In this document: piece by piece, positions 17,166 to 26,500 of the stretch
How the letters are laid out: each line of letters begins with the position of its first letter
Numbering within the stretch: position 1 is the stretch's first letter
From: Massilia sp. Root351
GTDB lineage: Bacteria; Pseudomonadota; Gammaproteobacteria; Burkholderiales; Burkholderiaceae_D
DNA length: 64,000 nucleotides
Direction: 5' to 3'
Assembly (NCBI RefSeq): GCF_001425045.1
Contig: NZ_LMDJ01000005.1
Location: 62,001-126,000 of the forward strand
Translations under genes and position numbers: made by a program
Notes under the pieces: model-generated
Databases searched by the model: none
What the model saw: only the letters and a program-made list of their open reading frames with translations
What the model was told of the DNA's origin: nothing

Positions 17166-18278
17166 ATGAATGAACTGAAGCAGCTGGGCCGGTATCAATT
17201 ATTGCGCGTGCTTGGGCGCGGCGCGATGGGCCTGGTCTATGAGGGTGTCGATCCCAAGTTGAACCGCCGGGTCGCCATCAAAGTCATCCACATGGGCCGG
17301 ATCAACGATCCGGCCATGCGGGCCGAGTACTCCGCGCGCTTCACGCAAGAGGCGCAGGCGGTCGCGCGCCTGAACCACCCCAACATCGTCACCGTGTACG
17401 ACTTCGGCGAGGAAGACGGCGAAGCCTACCTGGTGATGGAGCTGATCGCCGGCGAAGAGCTGGGCAGCTATTTCGACGACAGCCAGGTGTTCTCGCTCGA
17501 CTTCACGCTGGAGGATTCGGTGCGCATGACGTGCGAACTGCTGGATGCGGTGGACTACGCCCACCAGCAAGGCATCATCCACCGCGACATCAAGCCGGCC
17601 AACATCATGCTCAGCGGGCAGCTGCGGGTGAAGCTGACCGATTTCGGCGTGGCGCGCATGCAGGACGTAAACGCCAAGCACACCGAAGCGGGCACCATGG
17701 TCGGCACGCCCAGCTACATGTCGCCCGAGCAGATCACCGGCCAGGCGGTCGGGCCGCGCTCGGACATTTTCGCCGCCGGCATCGTGCTGTACCAGTTCCT
17801 CACCGGCGAAAAGCCGTTTACCGGCAAGGGCCTGTTCGAGGTGCAGCAGAAGATCGTCTACGAGCAGCCGGCGCTGCCCAGCACCCTCAGTCCCCTGATC
17901 AGCCCCATGTTCGACCGCGTGGTATTGCGCGCCCTGGCCAAGCGCCCGGAAGACCGCTATGCCAGCGCGCGCAGCTTCAAGGAAGACCTGAAACGCGCCC
18001 TGAACGGCGACGAAGTGGGCCTGGACGACACCATGCCGCCGCAGGCGCGCGTGGCAAACTCCTTCCTGTCCCCTGCCCCAGGCGCCCAGTCGTACAGCAC
18101 CATGCCGCCGCCGTTCCAGCCGGGCGGCGCCCCGGCCGCCACCCGCGGCGATCCCGGCGCGGACCCGGACGCCACCCAGGTCTCCGGCGTGGGCCTGCCG
18201 CTGCCAGGCGCGCAGGACCAGGACGCCACCGTGGTCACCACGCCACCCGGCATCCGCCCCGGCGGTAAGCGCCAATGA
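17166..18278 (+). CDS. Ser/Thr protein kinase with Thr-rich C-terminal tail
   Basis: A 370-residue kinase. The glycine loop LGRGAMG (16-22), AIKV Lys (K39), HRDIKPAN (139-146) and DFG (159-161) are intact, so it should be active. After about residue 275 the tail is disordered, Pro/Ala-rich, and carries acidic-Thr motifs: LDDT (T289), DATQV (335-339) and DATVV (353-357), which look like autophosphorylation or FHA-binding sites. No membrane helix is seen. The ATG at 17166 was chosen over an upstream TTG, although it lacks a clear ribosome site. It is divergent from the smaller kinase and overlaps the next gene as ATGA. Confidence 0.92.
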   Translation: MNELKQLGRYQLLRVLGRGAMGLVYEGVDPKLNRRVAIKVIHMGRINDPAMRAEYSARFTQEAQAVARLNHPNIVTVYDFGEEDGEAYLVMELIAGEELGSYFDDSQVFSLDFTLEDSVRMTCELLDAVDYAHQQGIIHRDIKPANIMLSGQLRVKLTDFGVARMQDVNAKHTEAGTMVGTPSYMSPEQITGQAVGPRSDIFAAGIVLYQFLTGEKPFTGKGLFEVQQKIVYEQPALPSTLSPLISPMFDRVVLRALAKRPEDRYASARSFKEDLKRALNGDEVGLDDTMPPQARVANSFLSPAPGAQSYSTMPPPFQPGGAPAATRGDPGADPDATQVSGVGLPLPGAQDQDATVVTTPPGIRPGGKRQ

Positions 18279-19612
18279 GCGCGGCAATTAGCTCGGCCGA
18301 AGACCGGCTGCACTTCTTCAAGCGCCTGCAGCTGCTGACCAACAAGATCCACGCCACGCAGGACATCGACGACATCATGCTGGAGATGTCGGCCGAGCTG
18401 TGCGAGCTGTTCAGCGGCGACCGGCTCACCGTCTACGCCCTGTCGGACGACAAGGCCAGCATGGTGTCCAAGGTGAAAACCGGGCTGGCCTCGTTCAAGC
18501 AGCTCAAGCTGCCCATCTCGGCGCAAAGCATCGCCGGCTACGCCGCGCTGTCGAAAAAGACGCTCAACCTGCTGGACGTGTACGACGAGGCCGAACTGCG
18601 GCGCCACGACGACGCCCTGTGCTTCCAGCAGGGCGTGGACCGGCGCACCGGCTACCGCACGCAGCAGATGCTGGTGGCGCCCATCCTGGCCGACGACGGC
18701 GCGGTGCTGGGCGTGCTCCAGCTGATCAACAACCACAAGGGCGGCGCCTTCGACGCCATGGTGGAGGAAGGCGTGCAGCACCTGTGCGACTCGATCGCCA
18801 TCGCCTTCGCGCACCGCCACAAGGCGCCCACGCGCGAGCGCAGCCGCTTCGCCGCCATGCTGTCCGAAGCGGCGCTGCCGCGCGTGCAGCTGGAACAGGC
18901 GCTGCGCAGCGCGGCGGCCCGCAATCTCGATATCGAAGACGTCCTGCTGGACGAACTGGCGATCAAGCCGGCGCTGGTGGGCCGTGCGCTGGCCGACTTC
19001 TTCGGCGTGCCCTACTTCATGTTCCAGGTGGACCGGCGCCGCCCGCAAGGCCTGCTGGACAGTTTCAACCGCGAATTCGTGGTGCAGAACCAGTGGATGC
19101 CGATCGAGGAAGGAAGGCACGGCATCTTCATCCTGGCGGTGGACCCGGACCAGCTCAAAGCCAGCGGCGCGGTGCAGCGCGTGTTCCCGCAAGCCACGCC
19201 GATCTACTGCGTAACCACGCGGCGCGAATTCGGCTGGATGGTGAACCAGTTCTTCGGCGCGGCGGATGCCTCGCCGGCCGACACCCTGCCGCCGCCCGCC
19301 GCCCGCGCCGCGCCGACCGCGCCGGCCTCCGTGCCCTCGCCCGCAGTTCCGGCGCCAGTCCCAGGCCCTGCCGGCCTGGCCGCTGCCGATGAGCAGGCAG
19401 AGGTGGATGTCGACGCCACCATCGTCGCCAGGCCGGCGCGCGCCCCCATCCCTGCGCAACCCAGCGTCGAGCAGGCGCTGATCGCCAACGCCGTCAGCCC
19501 GCTGCTGCTGGCCGCCGCGCAGCACGGCATCAGCGAGCTGCACATCACCACCACGCCCGGTGCGGACGGCGAAATCCGCTTCCAGGTCAGCGGCGTGCTG
19601 CGGAAGCCCTGA
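18275..19612 (+). CDS. GAF-MshEN protein ending in a truncated GspE-like segment
   Basis: A 445-residue protein. Residues ~15-175 form a GAF domain, a small-molecule sensing fold. Residues ~185-320 resemble the MshEN/GspE N-terminal domain, which in some pilus and secretion ATPases binds c-di-GMP. A Pro/Ala linker follows, with a DATIV motif near residue 386 like those in the neighbouring kinase tail. The last ~35 residues (ISELHI ... FQVSGVLRKP) match the start of the GspE ATPase region (ASDIHIE ... RxDGVL), but no Walker A or B follows. It may be a sensor and kinase substrate rather than a motor. It overlaps the genes on both sides by 4 and 1 bases. Confidence 0.75.
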   Translation: MSAAISSAEDRLHFFKRLQLLTNKIHATQDIDDIMLEMSAELCELFSGDRLTVYALSDDKASMVSKVKTGLASFKQLKLPISAQSIAGYAALSKKTLNLLDVYDEAELRRHDDALCFQQGVDRRTGYRTQQMLVAPILADDGAVLGVLQLINNHKGGAFDAMVEEGVQHLCDSIAIAFAHRHKAPTRERSRFAAMLSEAALPRVQLEQALRSAAARNLDIEDVLLDELAIKPALVGRALADFFGVPYFMFQVDRRRPQGLLDSFNREFVVQNQWMPIEEGRHGIFILAVDPDQLKASGAVQRVFPQATPIYCVTTRREFGWMVNQFFGAADASPADTLPPPAARAAPTAPASVPSPAVPAPVPGPAGLAAADEQAEVDVDATIVARPARAPIPAQPSVEQALIANAVSPLLLAAAQHGISELHITTTPGADGEIRFQVSGVLRKP

Positions 19613-20547
19613 TGTCCTACCCCATCCACAACAAGCTGGTGATCGGCATCGCCTCCAGCGCCCTGTTCGACCTGAGCGCCTCGCACCAGGTGTATGTCGA
19701 CAGCGGCGAAGAGGAATACCGCAAGTACCAGGAAGCCCACATCGACACGATACTGGGCAAGGGCGTGGCGTTCCCCTTCATCCGGCGCTTCCTCAACATC
19801 AACAAGCACTTCCCCGGCCAGATGCCGGTGGAGGTGGTGCTCCTGTCGCGCAACTCGCCCGAAACCGGCCTGCGCGTGATGAAGTCGATCGCCCACTACG
19901 GCCTGGACATCTCGCGCGCCGCCTTCGTCACCGGCAAGTCGCCCTACACTTAACTGCCCGCGTTCAACACCTCGCTGTTCCTGAGCGCGAACGCGGCCGA
20001 CGTGCGCAGTGCGCTGGACAACAACTATCCCGCCGGCCTGGTGCTGCCGTCCCTGATCGAGGACGACGAGGACGACATGGAGCTGCGCGTGGCCTTCGAC
20101 TTCGACGGCGTGATCGCCGACGACGAATCCGAAACCGTCTACAAACGCAACCACGACGTGCTGGAATTTCACGCCCACGAAACCGAGCGCGTGGCCATCC
20201 CGCACCGTCCCGGCCCGCTGGCGGACCTGTTTCGCAAGCTGCACGTGATGCAGCGCTACGAGGCCGTGCTGGCGCGCAGCGACCCGGCGTACAAGCGCAT
20301 CCTGAGCATCGCCATCATCACGGCCCGCAGCGCACCTTCGCACGAACGGGTGGTCACCACCCTGAAGAACTGGGGCGTGTCGGCCAACGAAACGTTCTTC
20401 CTGGGCGGCATGGACAAGGCGCGCGTGCTGTCCATCCTCAAGCCCCACATCTTCTTCGACGACCAGCTCAGCCACCTGAAGTCCGAGGGCGGCACCATCC
20501 CCATGGTGCACGTGCCTTTCGGCGTTGCGAATCCGGCACAGGTTTAG
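19612..20547 (+). pseudogene. 5'-nucleotidase gene interrupted by an in-frame TAA
   Basis: The frame encodes 113 residues, then TAA at 19951-19953, then continues open in the same frame to 20547; without the stop it would be 311 residues. The sequence across the stop is continuous with a bacterial cytosolic 5'-nucleotidase family: KLVIGIASSALFDL at the start, AFVTGKSPY before the stop, FNTSLFLSAN just after, then the HAD-type VAFDFDGVIADDE and IITARSAP. The catalytic aspartates lie after the stop. This looks like a nonsense mutation, though an assembly or sequencing error is possible. The next ATG after the stop (about 20078) would give only the second half. Confidence 0.8.
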
Positions 20548-20653
20548 CACCATCTTAAGGCTGGCGTAATTACCGGCGGCAACTTTCCGCGTATATTCGT
20601 CAGCACGCCTCCACCAAAATAAGAAGGCGCAATCAAACCATGGAGCTTTACAA

Positions 20654-21388
20654 ATGAAACGATTCGCACTCGCGGCCCTGATGGCATGCATCGGCCACAC
20701 CGCATTCGCAGCCGACGCCGGCCACTGGGGCTACGCCGGCGCCGAAGGCCCGGAGCAGTGGGCCAAGCTGTCGCCGGACAACTACGCCTGCCAGAGCGGC
20801 AAGAACCAGTCGCCGGTGGACCTGAAAGGCAGCATCCATGCGGCGCTCAAGCCGCTGAAGATGGACTACAAGGCAGGCGGCAATGAAGTCCTGAACAACG
20901 GCCACACGCTGCAAGTAGGCTTCACGCCCGGCAGCGCGCTGTGGCTGGACGGCGAACGTTTCGAGCTGAAGCAGTACCACTTCCACGCCCCCAGCGAAAA
21001 CCTGATCGCCGGCGTGTCCTATCCGCTGGAAGTGCACCTGGTGCATGCCGACAAGGACGGCAACCTGGCCGTGGTGGCCGTGATGTTCAAGGAAGGCGCG
21101 GAGAACAAGGCGCTGGCCGCGCTGTGGCCGCAACTGCCGAAGGAAGCCGGCCTGAAAACCGCGCTGGCGACACCGCTGTCGGCCGCGGCCCTGCTGCCCG
21201 CCAAGCATGCCTACTACCGCTTCAGCGGCTCGCTGACCACGCCGCCGTGCTCCGAAGGCGTGCGCTGGCTGGTGATGAAGAACCCGGTGACGGTATCGAA
21301 AGCGCAGGTGGCCGAGTTCGCCGAAGTGATCCACCATCCGAACAACCGCCCGGTGCAGGCGCTAAACGGCCGGCCGGTGCTGGACTAA
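20654..21388 (+). CDS. Exported alpha-type carbonic anhydrase
   Basis: A 244-residue enzyme that interconverts CO2 and bicarbonate. A Sec signal peptide ends at about AFA-AD (residues 18-22). The alpha-class zinc site is intact: QYHFHAPSEN gives H109 and H111, and EVHLVHAD gives H128. The family motifs QSPVDL and TTPPCSEGVRW are also present. It would act in the periplasm. GGAG lies eight bases before the ATG. It is separated by about 106 bases from the broken nucleotidase and probably has its own promoter. Confidence 0.95.
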   Translation: MKRFALAALMACIGHTAFAADAGHWGYAGAEGPEQWAKLSPDNYACQSGKNQSPVDLKGSIHAALKPLKMDYKAGGNEVLNNGHTLQVGFTPGSALWLDGERFELKQYHFHAPSENLIAGVSYPLEVHLVHADKDGNLAVVAVMFKEGAENKALAALWPQLPKEAGLKTALATPLSAAALLPAKHAYYRFSGSLTTPPCSEGVRWLVMKNPVTVSKAQVAEFAEVIHHPNNRPVQALNGRPVLD

Positions 21389-21409
21389 GCACCCCGGAAG
21401 CAATGTTAG

Positions 21410-21427
21410 CGGTCACAAGGTCGTCAT
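21410..21427 (+). promoter_or_regulatory. Candidate PhoB box
   Basis: Two heptamers, CGGTCAC (21410-21416) and TCGTCAT (21421-21427), are spaced 11 bases apart start to start. This is the spacing and core (TGTCA-like) of Pho boxes. The site lies 61 bases upstream of the phosphatase ATG, a sensible position for phosphate-starvation control. Two of seven bases in each repeat differ from the enteric consensus, so it is a weak match. Confidence 0.4.
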
Positions 21428-21445
21428 ATTGCATGGGTAGCATGC

Positions 21446-21477
21446 GGGTAGTTTTTTTAGCCCTGTCTTAACTACCC
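21446..21477 (+). promoter_or_regulatory. Leader hairpin next to the phosphatase ribosome site
   Basis: GGGTAGTT (21446-21453) pairs perfectly with AACTACCC (21470-21477) around a 16-base loop. The 3' arm is immediately followed by the AAGGAA ribosome site (21478-21483) of the gene starting at 21488. The T run lies in the loop rather than after the stem, so this is not a standard terminator. It may influence translation initiation. Confidence 0.4.
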
Positions 21478-21487
21478 AAGGAATCCC

Positions 21488-23443
21488 ATGCAAGACCTGA
21501 ATCTGTTGCGCCGCCTTCCGCTGGCACTTGCGGTGAGCGCCGCCCTGGCGCTGGCCGCCTGCGGCGGCTCGGACAACAACCCGCCGCAGCTCCTGGCCAT
21601 CCCTGCCGCCCCGGCAGACCAGGGCGCCGCCGATACGGCGCCCGTCCCGGCCAACGTGCCCGCCTTTGTCGACAACGTCGCCAGCAACCAGCGCGGCGAC
21701 GCGCGCTACGCCACCGCCGCCACCAACGCCGGCGTGCGCGTTCTGATCGGCATGCTCGACATCTGGAAGCCGCTTACCGAAATCGTCGATGCCGGCCAGA
21801 CCGCGCCGGCCGCCGCCGGTTTCCCGGCCGTTGTCGCGTCGGCCTGGACCGGCCTGCCGAACGACGGCACGCCGGGCGGTACCATCGTCAACGCCGCCGT
21901 CCACAACGCCAACATCGACTACGTGGTCAAAACCACCGCCAGCCGCACCCCTGCGCAGGAACTGGCTGCCTACCTCGACGACCGGCGCGGCAAGGGCTAC
22001 AGCCTGACAGACGGCATGGGCCCGCTGACCGAAGCCTGGCGCAGCGCCGCACGCCAGACCACCAGCATCACCGGCATCCCGGCCGACGCCACCACGGTGC
22101 TGTACAACGACAGCGGCAATAATACAGGCGTCGCCGGTAGCGCTAACGCCGAATTCGGCAACGTGGTCGCGCTGGTCAACGCCATGGGCAACAACGGCTC
22201 GACCGAACCGGCCAAGCGCTTCTATAAATATGCCCGCCCTTACCGCTGGAGCAGCAGCGTGGTGGTGGTGCCGGCGCTGGTCCCGGCCAAGAGCAGCACC
22301 CCCACCACCGACGGCGGCTTCACCAGCGGTCACTCTGCCGAAGCGGTGCGCGGCGCGTTGGGCATGGCCTACGCGCTGCCGGAGCGCTACCAGGAAATCA
22401 TCGCGCGCGGCCTGGAACTGGGTGAAAACCGCATCCTGGCCGGCATGCACTCGCCGCTGGACGTGATCAGCGGCCGCGTGCAGGCCCAGGCCGTCGCGGC
22501 AGCCAACCTGCTGGACCCTGCCATGGCAGCCACCAAGTCAGCCGCCGTGGCGCAGGCGCGCGCCACGCTGATGCTCAAGACCGGCACCACCGCCGACACG
22601 TTCTATGACTATGCCCATGCCGGCACGGCCGCCAACGACCGCTTTGCGGACTACGCGGCCACCAAGGCCGCCTACCTCCGCCGCCTGACCTTCGGCTTCG
22701 CGCCCACGGGGCCCACCAACGCGCCGGCCGTGGTGCCGAAAGGTGCCGAAGTGCTGCTGGAAACCCGTTTGCCCTACCTGAGCGAAGCGCAGCGCCGCGT
22801 GGTGCTGAAAACCACCGCCCTGCCGTCCGGCTATCCGATCCTGGACGACGCCGAAGGCTGGGGGCGCCTGAACCTGTTCGCCGCGGCCGATGGCTACGGC
22901 GTCTTCAGCGGCAACGTGGTGGTGGCCATGGACGCGGCCAAGGGCGGCTTCCATGCCGTCGACCGCTGGCGCAACGACATCTCGGGCAGCGGCAAGCTGA
23001 CCAAGCAAGGCAGCGGCACCCTTAAACTGGGCGGCAACAACAGCTGGACCGGCGGCACCGTGCTGGAAGGCGGCCGCCTGGAGGGCAACAGCGCCGGCGC
23101 GTTCGGCAAGGGCGATGTCTACGTCAGCGGCGGCACGCTGGTCAGCAACGCGCCGGCCAGCCTGGCGCTGGCCGGGGGCTACACGCAACTGGCCAGCGGC
23201 GCCCTGGAGCTCAAGCTGGGCAGCGGCATGCAAGGCCGCCTGGCCGTGGCGGGAACGATGACGGTGGCGGGCGGCACCCTCACGGTGAGCTTCCAGAACG
23301 GCTACAAGCCGGCCGCAGGCGACACGCTCAACGTGATCTCCGCCGCCGGCCTGAAAGGCAAGTTCGACAGCATCACGGTACCCGGCTTCAAGGCCGAACC
23401 TGTCTATACAGATAGCGGCCTGCAGCTGAAGCTCGGCACCTGA
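21488..23443 (+). CDS. PAP2-type acid phosphatase lipoprotein with beta-strand passenger repeat
   Basis: A 651-residue protein with a lipoprotein signal (LAAC, Cys 25). The vanadium-haloperoxidase/PAP2 active-site signature is present: KRFYKYARP (243-251), SGHS (280-283) and R315-x5-H321-x3-D325, typical of class A acid phosphatases. The C-terminal ~150 residues (from about 495) are glycine-rich with GSGTLKLGGNNSWTGGT, an autotransporter-associated beta-strand repeat, but no translocator barrel follows. It would release phosphate from organic esters in the envelope. The upstream Pho-box-like repeat fits induction by phosphate starvation. The mix of lipoprotein, phosphatase and passenger repeat is unusual. 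Confidence 0.85.
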   Translation: MQDLNLLRRLPLALAVSAALALAACGGSDNNPPQLLAIPAAPADQGAADTAPVPANVPAFVDNVASNQRGDARYATAATNAGVRVLIGMLDIWKPLTEIVDAGQTAPAAAGFPAVVASAWTGLPNDGTPGGTIVNAAVHNANIDYVVKTTASRTPAQELAAYLDDRRGKGYSLTDGMGPLTEAWRSAARQTTSITGIPADATTVLYNDSGNNTGVAGSANAEFGNVVALVNAMGNNGSTEPAKRFYKYARPYRWSSSVVVVPALVPAKSSTPTTDGGFTSGHSAEAVRGALGMAYALPERYQEIIARGLELGENRILAGMHSPLDVISGRVQAQAVAAANLLDPAMAATKSAAVAQARATLMLKTGTTADTFYDYAHAGTAANDRFADYAATKAAYLRRLTFGFAPTGPTNAPAVVPKGAEVLLETRLPYLSEAQRRVVLKTTALPSGYPILDDAEGWGRLNLFAAADGYGVFSGNVVVAMDAAKGGFHAVDRWRNDISGSGKLTKQGSGTLKLGGNNSWTGGTVLEGGRLEGNSAGAFGKGDVYVSGGTLVSNAPASLALAGGYTQLASGALELKLGSGMQGRLAVAGTMTVAGGTLTVSFQNGYKPAAGDTLNVISAAGLKGKFDSITVPGFKAEPVYTDSGLQLKLGT

Positions 23444-23457
23444 AAGCCGGGAAGGCC

Positions 23458-23495
23458 GTAGGGCGGCTTGGCTGCGCCGCGGCGTAACCCGCCAA
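23458..23495. repeat. Intergenic GTAGGGCGG-type palindromic repeat
   Basis: GTAGGGCGG at the left end pairs imperfectly with a CCCGCC near the right end across a GC-rich centre. The same left end recurs at 53717. Such short palindromes are common intergenic repeats in GC-rich proteobacteria. It lies after the phosphatase gene and could also aid transcription termination. Confidence 0.5.
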
Positions 23496-23561
23496 ACAGT
23501 GGCATCGTCTATAATGTCCGCAGCGCGCGGAGACCCTTCCCGCGCGCTCAACAATTCATAG

Positions 23562-26500
23562 ATGTCATCGATGTCCTTTGACTTAAAAAAAGCACTTCCG
23601 AAGCCTGGCAACCGCTTTGCGCTCCCTACCCTGCATGGTTCCGCCGACGCCTGCGCGCTGGCACAAGCCGCGCTTGAACTGAAGGCGCGCGGCCAAATGC
23701 TGGCCGTCATCGTCGCCAACGCCAGCGACGGTCAACGCCTGCTCGACGAAATCCCCTGGTTTGCCGGCGACGGCGCGGACTCGGCACTGCGCTGCCACCT
23801 GCTTCCCGACTGGGAAACCCTGCCCTACGACGCCTTCTCGCCGCACCAGGACCTGGTGTCCGAGCGCCTGGCCACGCTGCACGAGATCCAGACCGGCCAG
23901 TGCGACGTGATGATCGTCCCGGCCACCACCGCGCTGGTGCGCATGGCGCCGCCGTCCTTCCTGGCCGCCTACACTTTCTTCTTCAAGAAGGGCGAGTCGC
24001 TGGACGAGGCCAAGCTGAAGTCCCAGCTCACGCTGGCCGGCTACACCCACGTGACGCAGGTGATGTCGCCCGGCGAATACTCGGTGCGCGGCGGCCTGAT
24101 CGACCTGTTCCCCATGGGGTCCGCGCTGCCATACCGCCTGGACCTGTTCGGCGACACCATCGAGACCATCCGCACCTTCGACGCCGACACCCAGCGCTCG
24201 CTGTACCCGGTCAGCGAAGTGCGTTTGCTGCCCGGGCGCGAATTCCCGATGGACGAAACGGCCCGCACCACCTTCCGCAGCCGCTGGCGCGAGCAGTTCG
24301 AGGGCGATCCCTCGCGCTCCGTTGTCTACAAGGACATCAGCAGCGGGATCGCCTCGGCCGGTATCGAGTACTACCTGCCGCTGTTCTTCGACCAGACGGC
24401 CACGCTGTTCGACTACCTGCCCGAAGGCTCCACGCTGGCCATGGTGGGCGACATCGACGCCGCCATCAAGCGCTTCTGGCTCGATACGCAGTCGCGCTAC
24501 CGCTTCCTGAAGTCGGACCGCGAGCGCCCCATTCTGGCGCCCGAGGCCATCTTCCTCGGCGACGAGCAGTTCTTCACGCTGGCCAAGCCGCACGCGCGCA
24601 TCAGCATCAGCCGCGAAGACTTGGGACAGGCTTCGGAGATCTCCGCGCCGGTGCCCAACATCGCCGTCAACCGCCACCTGGACGATCCGCTCACCAACCT
24701 GCGCGCCTACCTGCTGCAATCCGGCCGCCGCGTGATGGTGTGCGCCGAATCGAACGGGCGGCGCGAAACGCTGCAGCAGTACTTCGGCGAGTTCGATCTC
24801 ACGCTGGCGCCGGTGGAAGGCTTCGACGGCTTCCTGCAGTCGGATGCGAAACTGATGCTGGGCGTGGCCCCGCTGCACGCAGGCTTCGAATGGTCCGCCG
24901 GCAAAGGCCAGTTGGTATTCATTACCGAAACCGAGCTGTACGCCGGCTCCGGCCGCCGCGCAGGCAAGAAGAAGCAGGAGGGCGTCACCCAGGTCGAATC
25001 CATGGTGCGCGACCTGTCCGAGCTGAAGATCGGCGACCCGGTGGTGCACATCAACCACGGCATCGGGCGCTACATGGGCCTGACCAGCATGGACCTTGGC
25101 GAAGGCGAAACCGAATTCCTGCACCTGGAATACGCCAAGGACACCAAGCTGTACGTGCCGGTATCGCAGCTGCACGTGATCTCGCGCTATTCCGGCGCCT
25201 CGCCGGACGACGCGCCGCTGCACTCGCTCGGCTCCGGCCAGTGGGAAAAAGCCAAGCGCAAGGCCGCCGAACAGGTGCGCGACACCGCCGCCGAGCTGCT
25301 CAATCTCTACGCCCGCCGCGCGCTGCGCCAGGGCCACGCCTTCGCGTACTCGGCGCACGACTACGAGCGCTTCGCCGACAGCTTCGGCTTTGACGAAACG
25401 CCCGACCAGGCAGCCGCCATCGGCAATGTGCTCAAGGATATGACCTCCGGCAAACCGATGGACCGCCTGGTGTGCGGCGACGTCGGCTTCGGCAAGACCG
25501 AGGTAGCGCTGCGCGCCGCCTTCATCGCCGTCATGGGCGGCAAACAGGTGGCCATCCTGGCGCCGACCACGCTGCTGGCCGAGCAGCACGCGCAAACCTT
25601 TGCCGACCGCTTTGCGGACTGGCCGGTGCGCATCGCCGAAATGTCCCGCTTCCGCACCGGCAAAGAGATCGCGCAAGCCATCAAGGGCATGTCGGACGGC
25701 ACGCTGGACATCGTCATCGGCACCCACAAGCTGCTGTCGGACGACGTGAAGTTCGAGCGCCTGGGCCTGGTCATCATCGACGAGGAACACCGGTTCGGCG
25801 TGCGCCAGAAAGAAGCGCTGAAATCCCTGCGCGCCGAAGTGGACGTGCTGACCCTGACGGCCACGCCCATCCCGCGCACCCTGGGCATGGCGCTGGAAGG
25901 CCTGCGCGACTTCTCCGTCATCGCCACCGCGCCGCAAAAGCGCCTGGCGATCAAGACCTTTGTGCGCAGCGAGAACGAAGGCATCATCCGCGAGGCCTGC
26001 CTGCGCGAGCTGAAGCGCGGCGGCCAGGTCTACTTCCTGCACAACGAAGTGGAAACCATCCAGAACCGCATGGCCGCGCTCACCGAACTGCTGCCGGAGG
26101 CGCGCATCGCCGTGGCGCACGGCCAGATGCACGAACGCGACCTGGAAAAGGTGATGCGCGACTTCGTGGCGCAGCGCTACAACATCCTGCTGTGCACCAC
26201 GATCATCGAGACCGGCATCGACGTGCCGACCGCCAACACCATCATCATGCACCGCGCCGACAAGTTCGGCCTGGCGCAGCTGCACCAGCTGCGCGGCCGC
26301 GTCGGCCGATCGCACCACCAGGCCTATGCCTACCTGCTGGTAAACGACGTGCAAAGCCTGAGCAAGCAGGCGCAGCGCCGCCTGGATGCGATCCAGCAAA
26401 TGGAAGAACTGGGCAGCGGCTTCTACCTGGCCATGCACGACCTGGAAATCCGCGGCGCCGGCGAAGTGCTGGGCGAGAACCAGTCCGGCGAAATGCTGGA

